DNA of 34,722 nucleotides. Source: an uncultured Granulosicoccaceae bacterium. Lineage in GTDB: Bacteria > Pseudomonadota > Gammaproteobacteria > CALCKW01. The position numbers and the translations under genes were made by a program. Every line of letters starts with the position of its first letter. Position 1 is the first letter of the stretch. The DNA is taken from assembly GCA_937925815.1 (NCBI GenBank), contig CALAMQ010000075.1:1-34722 (forward strand). Reading direction: 5' to 3'. The notes below the pieces were generated by a model that was not told the DNA's origin, made no database searches, and worked only from the letters and a program-made list of their open reading frames with translations. Positions 27,347-34,722 of the stretch are shown one piece after another.

Positions 27347-28051
27347 ATGTCGAACCCCGAGGACTCCCCGACTACCACCCCTACCGATTCAGCACTGGCT
27401 GAGGTGATCACAAAGTACCGTGACGCGACATCCAAAATGCACATGACACTCGATGAATCGGTACAAATCTGCGAACACTTGGCGGATCAAGTACGCCAGA
27501 GTGGATACCAGTGCGACGCCATTGTCGGCATCGCCAACGGTGCCTTGCTGCCGACGCACGTGATCGCGGCGCGGCTCGACATGCCCTGCGAGTACATTCG
27601 CCTGCGCCGTCAAGGCAGTTCGATCAAAGCCAAGCTCGCGCGCGTGCCCGGCCTCAAAGCCGTGATTTCCTGGTTGTTCAGTTTTCGTGGCATCGCGCGA
27701 CGAGTCGCGCCAATCATGGACAGTTTCAACAAGCTAAAGACTGAAGATACCGTCGCCGAATCAACCGCGTTCCCGGGCAGCGGCCGCGTGCTCTTGGTCG
27801 ACGACGCGATTGACAGCGGGCAGTCTATTGTCGCCGCCAGAGACATGTTGCTGGCTCGCGGAGCGTCTGAAGTCAGAACCGTTGTGATGACGTGGTCGGA
27901 TCGGCAGTCCTTCGATGCGAACTGTGCACTGTATGAACCTGAATACTGGTTGAACCGCCGAATCCAACACTACCCGTGGTCTGGCAACAACCCGATGAAC
28001 GGGGCGTACAAGTCTTGGCTTGCTGAGCGCGACCTCGCCGAGTGGGTCTGA
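27347..28051 (+). CDS. Phosphoribosyltransferase-fold protein
   Basis: Type I PRTase fold; substrate unknown. From the ATG at 27347 (MSNPEDSPT) it has 234 residues. The PRPP loop VDDAIDSG is at 151-158, preceded by GRVLLV. An upstream IVGIANGALLPTHVIAARL fits the fold's first half. The region 100-140 (RLRRQGSSIKAKLARV) is basic. It could be a hypoxanthine/xanthine-type transferase, a PRTase-derived regulator, or an enzyme acting with the glycosyltransferase that starts one base after its stop. The frame extends 36 codons upstream, through the stem-loop, without support. Confidence 0.8.
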   Translation: MSNPEDSPTTTPTDSALAEVITKYRDATSKMHMTLDESVQICEHLADQVRQSGYQCDAIVGIANGALLPTHVIAARLDMPCEYIRLRRQGSSIKAKLARVPGLKAVISWLFSFRGIARRVAPIMDSFNKLKTEDTVAESTAFPGSGRVLLVDDAIDSGQSIVAARDMLLARGASEVRTVVMTWSDRQSFDANCALYEPEYWLNRRIQHYPWSGNNPMNGAYKSWLAERDLAEWV

Positions 28052-28052
28052 C

Positions 28053-29132
28053 ATGACAGGGACAACATCGCGAATCGCGATTCTCGGGTCCTACCCACCG
28101 CACTACGGCGGCATCAGTGTCCATATCTGGCGCCTGCACAAACACCTGCAAGACCGCGCCGCTGTCGATGTACTCGACATGTACGCCGCGCCTGACACGC
28201 AGGATGAACCAGGTGTTCACCGCCTGCGTGGAAACGCTGTACTGCGCTTGCTGCGGGCGCGCTTGGCGCTGTTTAGGCTCAAGCCTGATCTCTTTCACGT
28301 GCATGTCTCAGCCATGCGGAAATTCTTGCTGACAACTCCAGTGCTGCTTTCAGGTGGCAATAACTGCAAGCGTGTACTGACTATCCACGGCGGAAAATTC
28401 TCCGCCAACGTGGCAGCCTTCAATCGTTTTCAGATGGCGTTATTAAAATGGATGCTCGGCCGCTTCGATCACATTGTCTGCGTCAGCGCACTGCAGCAGG
28501 AAACGGTGGTGTCACTGGGTGTAGACATTGAAAACACCAGCATCATCAACGCCTACCTTCCGCCGGTGAGCCACGAGAATCCCACGCTTTTTGAATCAGT
28601 CATTGAAAAGCGCAAGGCCGGCAAGAGCATTGTCCTGATCAGTGCACCCTACCTCGAACACTACGGTCTACTCGAATTGTTGCAGGCCGTGCGCGCTCTG
28701 CCAGACGTACTCCGTGAGTCCGTGAGCCTGGTCCACCTGACCTATCTGGACAGCGAGCCCGAGTACCAAGCGGCGTGCAGCTCGGCAGCCGAGGGGTTGG
28801 ATTACACGCTTTTTGATCGACTCGATCCCGAAGACGTCGCAGCACTGTTTGCCTTGGGCCATATTTTTGTCCGGCCGACGTGGTGGGATGGCGACGCCGT
28901 GACCGTGCGAGAAGCCGCCTTTTTCGGCAACCGATTGATTACAACTGACGTCACCACGCGCCCTCAAGGCAGTGTGCTCTGTACGGCCAAAAGCGTTGAA
29001 TCGCTTACAGAAGCACTTCAGACAGCGCTTTCAAATCCACAAGCGGGCGTGGTCGACTTTGATCATGACGCATCGCTTCGCGCGATTGAAGCGGTGTACA
29101 CCCGGCTGGACGGCTCGGCACAATCGGCGTAA
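28053..29132 (+). CDS. Glycosyltransferase, GT4 family
   Basis: Likely transfers a sugar from a nucleotide-sugar donor; acceptor unknown. The 359 residues show the GT-B N-terminal start (IAILGSYPPHYGGISVHIWRL) and the C-terminal donor-site pattern VRPTWWDGDAVTVREAAFFG followed by TDVTTRP. No membrane segment is visible, so it is cytoplasmic or peripheral. It starts one base after the phosphoribosyltransferase stop, so translation is coupled. A role in cell-surface polysaccharide is inferred from the dehydrogenase gene downstream. No other transferases, flippases or polymerases are nearby. Confidence 0.85.
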   Translation: MTGTTSRIAILGSYPPHYGGISVHIWRLHKHLQDRAAVDVLDMYAAPDTQDEPGVHRLRGNAVLRLLRARLALFRLKPDLFHVHVSAMRKFLLTTPVLLSGGNNCKRVLTIHGGKFSANVAAFNRFQMALLKWMLGRFDHIVCVSALQQETVVSLGVDIENTSIINAYLPPVSHENPTLFESVIEKRKAGKSIVLISAPYLEHYGLLELLQAVRALPDVLRESVSLVHLTYLDSEPEYQAACSSAAEGLDYTLFDRLDPEDVAALFALGHIFVRPTWWDGDAVTVREAAFFGNRLITTDVTTRPQGSVLCTAKSVESLTEALQTALSNPQAGVVDFDHDASLRAIEAVYTRLDGSAQSA

Positions 29133-29495
29133 GCACCGGGCCATCTCTGGGCCGTGGCTGTGATTCCGCACAACGCGATGTCGCAGCCTTGTGTTACTTC
29201 TGCCGGCGCTGCCGCCATGTCGCTCTTAGCGCACGCCAATCAATCAACCACAGCATGCAGTCTCCACAGAATTCACTGCGACTAGATCTGGCTACCTTGC
29301 CGGTATTGTCACAACCACACATCACATTCACTTTGGTACGAATCGTGTAGATTTCAGTGGCAGTGTGCGACGTTTTTGTCGCGTGAACATGGCCGTTTGT
29401 GACGCGGACGTCGACACGTCAAAAGACTCCATCGGCTTACACGATACTGGTCAACTACCCTTCATTTGTCTCGAGGACAGGTTCCAATTCCGCTC
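29133..29495 (+). other. Non-coding interval before the two-domain dehydrogenase
   Basis: No gene is seen in these 363 bases, which look AT-richer than the coding flanks. A small hairpin GCGAC/GTCGC with a T-rich loop (29367-29382) and nested palindromes around ACGTCGACACGT (29408-29419) are present. The stretch probably contains the promoter of the dehydrogenase gene, which I could not pin down. Confidence 0.5.
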
Positions 29496-31640
29496 ATGAA
29501 AAAACTATTGCAAAGCCTCAGCGACGGCACCCTAGAAATTGTCGAGTGCCCACGCCCCATGGTTGGTCGCAACGATGTCTTAGTTCAAACCTCAGTCTCG
29601 CTCATTTCGGCGGGAACCGAGAAAATGTTGCTGGGATTCGGCAAGAGTTCACTGATAGAAAAGGCTCGCTCCCAACCGGATCGGGTTAAGGATGTGATCA
29701 ACAAGGCCAAAGTCGATGGCATTGGCCCAACTATCGAAGCGGTCAGGTCCAAGCTCGCAGAACCCATCCCACTTGGGTATTGCAGCGTCGGCACCGTGTT
29801 AGCTGTTGGCAGTGACGTGCGCGATATCAAGGTCGGCGACAATGTCGTGTGCAATGGTAGCCACGGTGACGAATCAATCGTCAACCAAAACCTCTGCACA
29901 CGTATCCCTGACAGCGTGCCGTTGGACGATGCCGTATTCACGGTGGTCTCCAGTATCGGTCTGCAAGGCATTCGCCTGCTCGCCCCCACCATGGGCGAAA
30001 CCGTTGTGGTCACGGGCGTGGGGCTGATCGGGCTGCTCACCGTCAAGCTGTTGCTGGCGCACGGCTGCCGAGTACTTGCCGCCGATTTCGATCCAAACAA
30101 ATTGCAAATGGCAAAAGCGTGCGGCGCTGAAATTTGCGATCTGTCAGCGGGCGAAGACCCCGTGGCTAAGGGCCTTGCGTTCAGCAACGGACGCGGTGTC
30201 GACGGCGTGATTATTACCGCGTCCACAAAATCCAATGACCCCGTGACGCAGGCGGCACACATGTGTCGAAAGCGCGGCCGCATCGTGTTGGTTGGCGTCG
30301 TGGGCCTGGAACTCAACCGTGCGGATTTCTACGAGAAGGAACTGAGCTTTCAGGTGTCCTGCTCTTACGGTGCGGGCCGTTACGATCCCAACTACGAGGT
30401 CAAAAGCCAAGACTACCCCATCGGCTATGTGCGCTGGACCGAGAACCGAAATTTCGAAGCGGTACTCGACCTCATGTCCGACGGCCGCCTGAGCGTCTCA
30501 GAGCTGCTCTCAAAGCGTTTTGCCTTTGATGACGCCACTGCCGCCTACGCCGAGATTGAACAAGACCCAAGTTTGCTCGGCGTGGTGTTTGACTACGCGC
30601 AAGAAGCACCGGACAGCGGCAAGTCGCAGACCAGTGTGGTACTGAGCAAAGCCGCCCCCATGCCGGGCGCCAAAGCCGTGGCCGCGTTTATCGGTGCTGG
30701 TAACTTCGCTTCACGCAGTCTCATTCCCGCGTTCAACAAACACGGTGCACGCTTGAAGACGCTGGTGACGTCCGGTGGGGTCAGCGGTGTCCTGCAAGGG
30801 CGCAAAAATGATTTCGAGGTGGCCTCTACTGACACAACCGATATCTTCAGTGACGCAGACATCAACGTTGTCGCCATCGCAAGTCGCCATGACACGCACG
30901 CTGAGTACGCGCTGAGCGCACTCAACAGCGGCAAGCACATGTATGTTGAGAAGCCAATTGCGCTCACGCACGACGACGTCGCGGCGCTCAAGACTGCGTA
31001 TGAGTCGAGCTGCGCCGCTGGCGCCTCACCGATTGTGATGGTCGGCTACAACCGCCGCTTCTCACCGCACGTGCAACAGATGAAAACCCATCTCGATTCA
31101 CGCAGCGGCCCCGCCACTTTCAACTTCACGATGAATGCCGGCGCAATCCCAGCTTCACACTGGGTGCAGGACCCGGTCGTCGGCGGCGGCCGTATCGTCG
31201 GCGAGGCCTGTCACTACATCGACCTGATGCGGTTTTTGTGTGGCAGCGCTATCACGTCAATTAACGGCGTCTGCGTTGGTCAGTCCAACGACGAGGTGCT
31301 CGAGGACAAGGCGATTATCACTGTGAGCTTCGAGGACGGCTCTATCGGTTCGATCCACTACTTCGCCAACGGCTCGCCGCTCTCGCCAAAAGAACGGATC
31401 GAGTCCTACTTCGACAACAAAATCATCCGCATCGACAACTTCATGACGACCCAAGGTTTTGGCGTCAACGGTCTGAAGAAATTCAAAACGCGCCGACAAG
31501 ACAAGGGCGTGGAAGCCTGCGTCAACGCGTTCCTGACGGCCGTGACCGAGGGCAAACCCAGCCCGATTCCCTTTGAGGAGATCTTGGAAGTCGCCGCGCG
31601 CACGCTCGAAGTGGATGAAAAAATACGCGGCGTCGTATAA
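29496..31640 (+). CDS. Two-domain oxidoreductase: MDR dehydrogenase fused to Gfo/Idh/MocA
   Basis: Fusion of a medium-chain dehydrogenase (about 1-370) and a Gfo/Idh/MocA domain (about 390-714); 714 residues. The first half has VSLISAGTEKM, LGYCSVGTVLAVGSDV and a Rossmann loop VTGVGLIGLL. It lacks the Cys cluster of the structural-zinc loop, as usual for this family. The second half has a Gly-rich NAD loop FIGAGNF (about 398-404), the catalytic EKP (485-487) and GGGRIVGEACHYIDLMRFL. Such fusions are mostly found in polysaccharide gene clusters, so a sugar-nucleotide or glycan substrate is inferred. The start is ATG at 29496; an earlier in-frame TTG at 29466 lacks homology. Confidence 0.88.
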   Translation: MKKLLQSLSDGTLEIVECPRPMVGRNDVLVQTSVSLISAGTEKMLLGFGKSSLIEKARSQPDRVKDVINKAKVDGIGPTIEAVRSKLAEPIPLGYCSVGTVLAVGSDVRDIKVGDNVVCNGSHGDESIVNQNLCTRIPDSVPLDDAVFTVVSSIGLQGIRLLAPTMGETVVVTGVGLIGLLTVKLLLAHGCRVLAADFDPNKLQMAKACGAEICDLSAGEDPVAKGLAFSNGRGVDGVIITASTKSNDPVTQAAHMCRKRGRIVLVGVVGLELNRADFYEKELSFQVSCSYGAGRYDPNYEVKSQDYPIGYVRWTENRNFEAVLDLMSDGRLSVSELLSKRFAFDDATAAYAEIEQDPSLLGVVFDYAQEAPDSGKSQTSVVLSKAAPMPGAKAVAAFIGAGNFASRSLIPAFNKHGARLKTLVTSGGVSGVLQGRKNDFEVASTDTTDIFSDADINVVAIASRHDTHAEYALSALNSGKHMYVEKPIALTHDDVAALKTAYESSCAAGASPIVMVGYNRRFSPHVQQMKTHLDSRSGPATFNFTMNAGAIPASHWVQDPVVGGGRIVGEACHYIDLMRFLCGSAITSINGVCVGQSNDEVLEDKAIITVSFEDGSIGSIHYFANGSPLSPKERIESYFDNKIIRIDNFMTTQGFGVNGLKKFKTRRQDKGVEACVNAFLTAVTEGKPSPIPFEEILEVAARTLEVDEKIRGVV

Positions 31641-31650
31641 CGCCAGCATC

Positions 31651-31680
31651 ACCCGCGGAGGCCACTTGCCTCCGCCGGGT
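31651..31680. terminator. First hairpin between converging dehydrogenase and GTPase genes
   Basis: ACCCG plus CGGAGGC pair with GCCTCCG plus CGGGT around a 5-base loop, 12 bp with a single bulged C. No T-run follows on the plus strand. It probably marks the 3' end of the rightward transcript. Confidence 0.5.
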
Positions 31681-31708
31681 AAAACCGCATCGGCAGCGCG
31701 CCGATGCG
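31681..31708 (-). terminator. Intrinsic terminator of the dynamin-like gene
   Basis: CGCATCGGC pairs perfectly with GCCGATGCG (9 bp, 5-base loop). Read leftward it is followed by GTTTT. It begins 4 bases after the stop codon of the GTPase gene. Confidence 0.7.
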
Positions 31709-31711
31709 ATA

Positions 31712-33139
31712 TCAGTCGTCGACGCCGCTCGGGTTTGTGAAACGGTCGTTGAGCTTTTGCACAAAACGCGTCGACTGCTCGAGCACCCCTTTGATGTCTT
31801 TGCGGGTGCTGGCGTTCCACCCCGCTGGGCGCTTCCAAAAGATGCTCCGCCACCAGCGCGTGTTGCGCTTGAGCGCGTGGCTGTAACGCAGGTCATCGTC
31901 GCGCAGCATGCGCTTTTGCATCATGTTGTGCACAAAGCCACGCAGCCACCAGTGATAGACACCGAGCGCAACGAGCAGCATCACCACCGGCGCCCAGGCC
32001 GCAGGTGATCCGCCGACAATTCCGAGACTCCAACCGGCAAAGTCAAAGTCCGCCCATGCAGCCACGATAACGCTCAGCGCAATGAACACGGCGGCAAAGA
32101 CTGCATCACCAATCAACACCCAGCGGCGCCATGTGCCAAGCAATCCCTGAATGGCTGGTACGTCTTGCTCGGAAATGAAATGCGCCTGCTTCTCGAGCGC
32201 CCCGACGATGCGGTAACACCGTTCCACTTCGACTTGCTTGATGCGCTCTTCGATTGCCGCCATGTCCGTCGCACGCTTGCGCTCAAAGCGCGCCCGCAAG
32301 GCGTCGTCTTCAATCGGCATCGCCGCGTCGGCGTTATAGATGGTGTAGAACTTTCCAGCCGTCAACCCTGCGCTTGCCAGCGCCCGCTGCCAAGCTGCGA
32401 CCACATCTTCAGGGTTGTCTTCGCGCGCGGTTGTGTCCAGCTGATTCAGAACGTACAAAAATTTGTTGGAGTCCGGCCGCGCGATGGTGTCGCTGACCAA
32501 GTGCTTGAGGGTGTCTTGCATCGCACCGGGCTCGGGGTGCCGTGCGTCAAAAAAGACCAAGACCAAATCAGATAACTCGATGATTTGATCTGTGAGCTTG
32601 AGCGTTGAGGTGCGCTGTTGGTCCGCATCAAATCCCGGTGAATCGATCAGAATCTTGCCGCGCACAGACTCTGAATTACTGGTCTTGAGTTGCAGGTAGG
32701 AGTCAATGCGACGCCCCTCACCGGAGGCCACACGCTCGATCTCGTTGCTGATCTGAAAAAACGGAAAACGCAAGTCGGCGTCGAGGGCAATGCCGGGCAA
32801 AGTGCGTCCGGGTTCGTCGCGGCTGTAGCAAATCACAGTGAATTTGTCGTCAACCGCCTGATTGCCCGTGCTCTGCAAGGTGGCACCGGTGAACCAGTTG
32901 ATAAAGCTCGACTTGCCAGATGAGAAGGTGCCGAGAATGGACACCAGAGGCCACCACGGCACTTGCGCGGCGTAAGACTCTGACGGCGTCAACAACGCCA
33001 TCTCGTGCCCGACTTCATCGAGTTCCCTGAAGGACTTGACCGCTTCGACGAGCACGGGGTTCTCTCGCGCCAAGTGTTTTTCCAGAGACTCCAGCCTCTC
33101 GATCAGAACGGCGTCGTGCGTGTCTTCAGATTTGAACAT
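31712..33139 (-). CDS. Dynamin-like GTPase with two membrane segments
   Basis: Bacterial dynamin-family GTPase, probably on the inner membrane; function unknown. From the ATG at 33139 it has 475 residues. G1 is GTFSSGKS (70-77), G3 is DSPG (166-169), G4 reads NQLD (232-235) instead of NKxD. A helical region (275-335) precedes two membrane segments (about 340-362 and 381-399) with a short loop between. The C-terminal tail is basic. An ATG at 33157 is an alternative start, with TATACT at 33170-33175 as a possible -10. It stands alone, without the tandem partner of two-gene dynamin systems. Membrane repair or phage defence are possible roles by analogy only. Confidence 0.85.
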   Translation of the reverse strand: MFKSEDTHDAVLIERLESLEKHLARENPVLVEAVKSFRELDEVGHEMALLTPSESYAAQVPWWPLVSILGTFSSGKSSFINWFTGATLQSTGNQAVDDKFTVICYSRDEPGRTLPGIALDADLRFPFFQISNEIERVASGEGRRIDSYLQLKTSNSESVRGKILIDSPGFDADQQRTSTLKLTDQIIELSDLVLVFFDARHPEPGAMQDTLKHLVSDTIARPDSNKFLYVLNQLDTTAREDNPEDVVAAWQRALASAGLTAGKFYTIYNADAAMPIEDDALRARFERKRATDMAAIEERIKQVEVERCYRIVGALEKQAHFISEQDVPAIQGLLGTWRRWVLIGDAVFAAVFIALSVIVAAWADFDFAGWSLGIVGGSPAAWAPVVMLLVALGVYHWWLRGFVHNMMQKRMLRDDDLRYSHALKRNTRWWRSIFWKRPAGWNASTRKDIKGVLEQSTRFVQKLNDRFTNPSGVDD

Positions 33140-33443
33140 AGCGGTGCAAGTGAGCATGTATCTGCGCGCAGTATACCGTGGAGTGGCGCTTTGGCCGCCA
33201 GACTTAAGTACCGGTAACACGCTTAGAACACCACCTCGGACTTGCTGCTGACCACTCGCCCACACAAATGCCCAGTTGTGAGCCCACTGGCGCTTGTCAA
33301 CGTGCCTTCCGGCCGAGAAGCCGCACCCTTCAGACCTGCCTAATTTCCCCCCGAGTTCAGATTGTCTGGCGACATCCACCCGCCCCCACACGCCGTTCAG
33401 CTGACAACATCAGCGCCGTTCAGACAATTTTCACTCAATGCAC

Positions 33444-33472
33444 TTGATAATGATTCGCATTACCACTAAAGT
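33444..33472 (+). promoter_or_regulatory. Promoter of the Fe(III)-binding protein gene
   Basis: TTGATA (-35, 33444-33449), 17-base spacer, TAAAGT (-10, 33467-33472). The start point would be near 33479, about 33 bases before the ATG. The Fur box covers the -35 and most of the spacer. Confidence 0.6.
33446..33464 (+). promoter_or_regulatory. Fur box
   Basis: These 19 bases match the classic Fur consensus GATAATGATAATCATTATC at 15 positions. They overlap the promoter of the iron-binding protein gene, so iron-loaded Fur should repress it. Confidence 0.85.
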
Positions 33473-33511
33473 TCAGTCCTGCTTACTTACCCTTCCTTGG
33501 ACTCATTTCAA

Positions 33512-34525
33512 ATGAAACAACAGATTTTCGGCGCCCTCACCGCCGCCGCCATTGCTCTGAGTGCGCCGCTCGCGGCGGCCGCTGAGGTCAATGTCTACTC
33601 GGCCCGCAAGGAATCTCTGATCAAACCGCTGCTCGACACCTTCACCGAGCAAACCGGCATCGAGGTCAACCTGTTGACCGGCGATTCCAACGCACTGATC
33701 GAGCGCATGCGCACCGAGGGCCGCAATTCACCAGCAGACTTGCTGATCACTGTCGACGCCGGCCGCGTTGGCCTGGCCGACTCACTCGGATTGTTCCAAC
33801 CTGTGGACAGCGAGATCTTGACCAACAGCGTGCCTGCGAGCGTGCGCTCACCTAACAACCACTGGTTTGCGCTGTCGCGGCGCGCCCGTATCATCGCGTA
33901 CCACCCTGACCGGGTCGATGCAGCGGACTTGCCTGACTACGAGACGCTGGCCAGCGACGACTGGGCGGGCCGCATCTGCGTGCGTTCCTCGGGCAACATC
34001 TACAACCAGTCCCTGCTCGCCTCACTGATTCACCACAACGGCGCAGAAGCCGCCACCGAATGGGCAAGTGCGGTTCGCAAGAACATGGCAAGGTCACCAC
34101 AAGGCAACGACAGAGCGCAGATTCGCGCGGTCGCGGCAGGCGAATGTGACGTTGCTATTGTCAACACTTACTACTTCGGCATCATGCTCAGCGACCCCGA
34201 GCAACGCGGCATTGCAGAGCAAGTGAAGGTACACTTCCCCAATCAGGCAAACCGTGGCACCCACATTAATGTGAGCGGAGCGGGCATCGCCAAGCACGCC
34301 AAAAACGTGGACAACGCGACCGCACTGCTTGAATTCTTGGTGTCCAGTGAATCGCAAGCCTGGTATGCCGAAGTCAACCACGAATACCCCGTGTCATCCA
34401 ACGTGATGCCGAGCGAACTCGTCGCCTCTTTTGGCAGCTTTAAGGCTGATGACCTCAACGTCTCGGTGCTCGGTGAATTGAACGCCGACGCGGTGCGGGT
34501 GTTCGACACTGTTGGCTGGGAATAA
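33512..34525 (+). CDS. fbpA: Fe(III) ABC transporter periplasmic binding protein
   Basis: Binds ferric iron in the periplasm and passes it to an FbpBC-type importer. The 337-residue precursor has a signal peptide (1-24, cut LAAAA/EVNVYS). The mature protein starts with the family pattern VNVYSARKE, followed by NLLTGDSNALIERM. The tyrosine pair Y220-Y221 (NTYYFG; mature 196-197) fits the iron-binding tyrosines of FbpA. Other signs are QGNDRAQIRAVAAGECDVAI and GAGIAKHAKN. The start is ATG at 33512; an upstream in-frame TTG is ignored. A Fur box and promoter lie directly upstream, and a permease gene follows. Confidence 0.93.
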   Translation: MKQQIFGALTAAAIALSAPLAAAAEVNVYSARKESLIKPLLDTFTEQTGIEVNLLTGDSNALIERMRTEGRNSPADLLITVDAGRVGLADSLGLFQPVDSEILTNSVPASVRSPNNHWFALSRRARIIAYHPDRVDAADLPDYETLASDDWAGRICVRSSGNIYNQSLLASLIHHNGAEAATEWASAVRKNMARSPQGNDRAQIRAVAAGECDVAIVNTYYFGIMLSDPEQRGIAEQVKVHFPNQANRGTHINVSGAGIAKHAKNVDNATALLEFLVSSESQAWYAEVNHEYPVSSNVMPSELVASFGSFKADDLNVSVLGELNADAVRVFDTVGWE

Positions 34526-34543
34526 GACTGCGGCAACATGACA

Positions 34544-34570
34544 GGTGGCGCGCAGTGTAGCCACGCCACC
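34544..34570 (+). other. Hairpin between binding protein and permease genes
   Basis: GGTGGCG pairs perfectly with CGCCACC (7 bp, 13-base loop) in the 64-bp gap. No T-run follows. Such hairpins often protect the mRNA of the abundant binding protein and lower permease expression; that role is inferred here. Confidence 0.4.
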
Positions 34571-34589
34571 CTAGGCACTGAATACCTGA

Positions 34590-34722
34590 ATGCAGATAAC
34601 GCACGACGTTAGCACCTTGACCCGCGCCCACGACGCGCCCAGCCGCCGACGCATGCCCGGCGGCTGGGCCGTGGCCGCAATAGTCATCGGGGCAATGGTT
34701 TCGCTGCCTCAGCTGGTGGTAC
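34590..34722 (+). CDS. Probable iron ABC transporter permease, 5' end only
   Basis: An ATG at 34590 opens a frame that runs off the right edge after 44 codons. A basic, Arg-rich cytoplasmic lead (about 1-25, with RAHDAPSRRRMPGGW) is followed by the start of a hydrophobic segment (AVAAIVIGAMVSLPQLVV). Position after a ferric-iron-binding protein gene makes an FbpB-type permease the likely product. The fragment is too short to prove it by motif. Confidence 0.65.
   Translation, partial: MQITHDVSTLTRAHDAPSRRRMPGGWAVAAIVIGAMVSLPQLVV

Larger units (their letters stand above)
33140..33511. other. Divergent control region, GTPase / iron-transport genes
   Basis: There is no gene here. On the right lie the Fur box and iron-gene promoter. 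Left of them are a direct repeat CGCCGTTCAG (33391-33400 and 33414-33423) and an inverted repeat ATTGTCTG / CAGACAAT (33361-33368 and 33421-33428). These may be sites for another regulator. The leftward side holds TATACT (33170-33175) for the GTPase gene. Confidence 0.55.

Overview
This window reads as a chromosomal segment of a gammaproteobacterium, GC-rich by eye. The gene orders pncC-recA-recX-alaS-lysC, mutS next to pncC, nadK/recN/bamE, ratA opposite smpB, yafS-rnhA-dnaQ, tsaE/amiC/mutL/miaA and rluC opposite rne are all typical of that class. The proteins most resemble those of Pseudomonas-like and other non-enteric lineages: an endonuclease-type MutL, a short SppA and a lysC after alaS. 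I cannot name a genus.

Layout. Positions 1-6253 are a leftward block: lysC (cut by the left edge), alaS, recX, recA, pncC. A clean LexA box lies in front of recA, and a strong intrinsic terminator sits just ahead of alaS. Positions 6336-11973 run rightward: mutS, nadK, recN, bamE. ratA (leftward) and smpB (rightward) diverge near 12.5 kb. Positions 13055-15094 are leftward dnaQ, rnhA and a YafS-like methyltransferase. An orphan double-FHA protein (15299-16033) points rightward. Positions 16094-21085 are a tightly overlapped leftward operon amiC-mutL-miaA-cysM. A terminator separates it from tsaE, sppA and rluC (21398-23882).

The large RNase E gene (24381-27146) follows a structured leader. 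Next come a phosphoribosyltransferase-fold gene, a GT4 glycosyltransferase one base behind it, and a two-domain dehydrogenase of the kind found in polysaccharide loci (27347-31640). A leftward dynamin-like GTPase follows (31712-33139). The right end holds a Fur-box-controlled Fe(III) ABC importer: binding protein plus the first 44 codons of a permease.

The window is rich in genome maintenance (recA, recX, recN, mutS, mutL, dnaQ, rnhA), translation and RNA functions (alaS, smpB, miaA, tsaE, rluC, rne) and envelope functions (bamE, amiC, sppA). I see no CRISPR array, insertion sequence, prophage, tRNA or rRNA. The accessory part is the 27.3-33.1 kb interval. I do not see convincing evidence for a wholly new system. 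The most interesting signals are regulatory: an attenuator-like terminator before alaS, probable leaderless starts for mutS and smpB, a three-hairpin rne leader, and a large stem-loop that could mask the ribosome site of the phosphoribosyltransferase gene.
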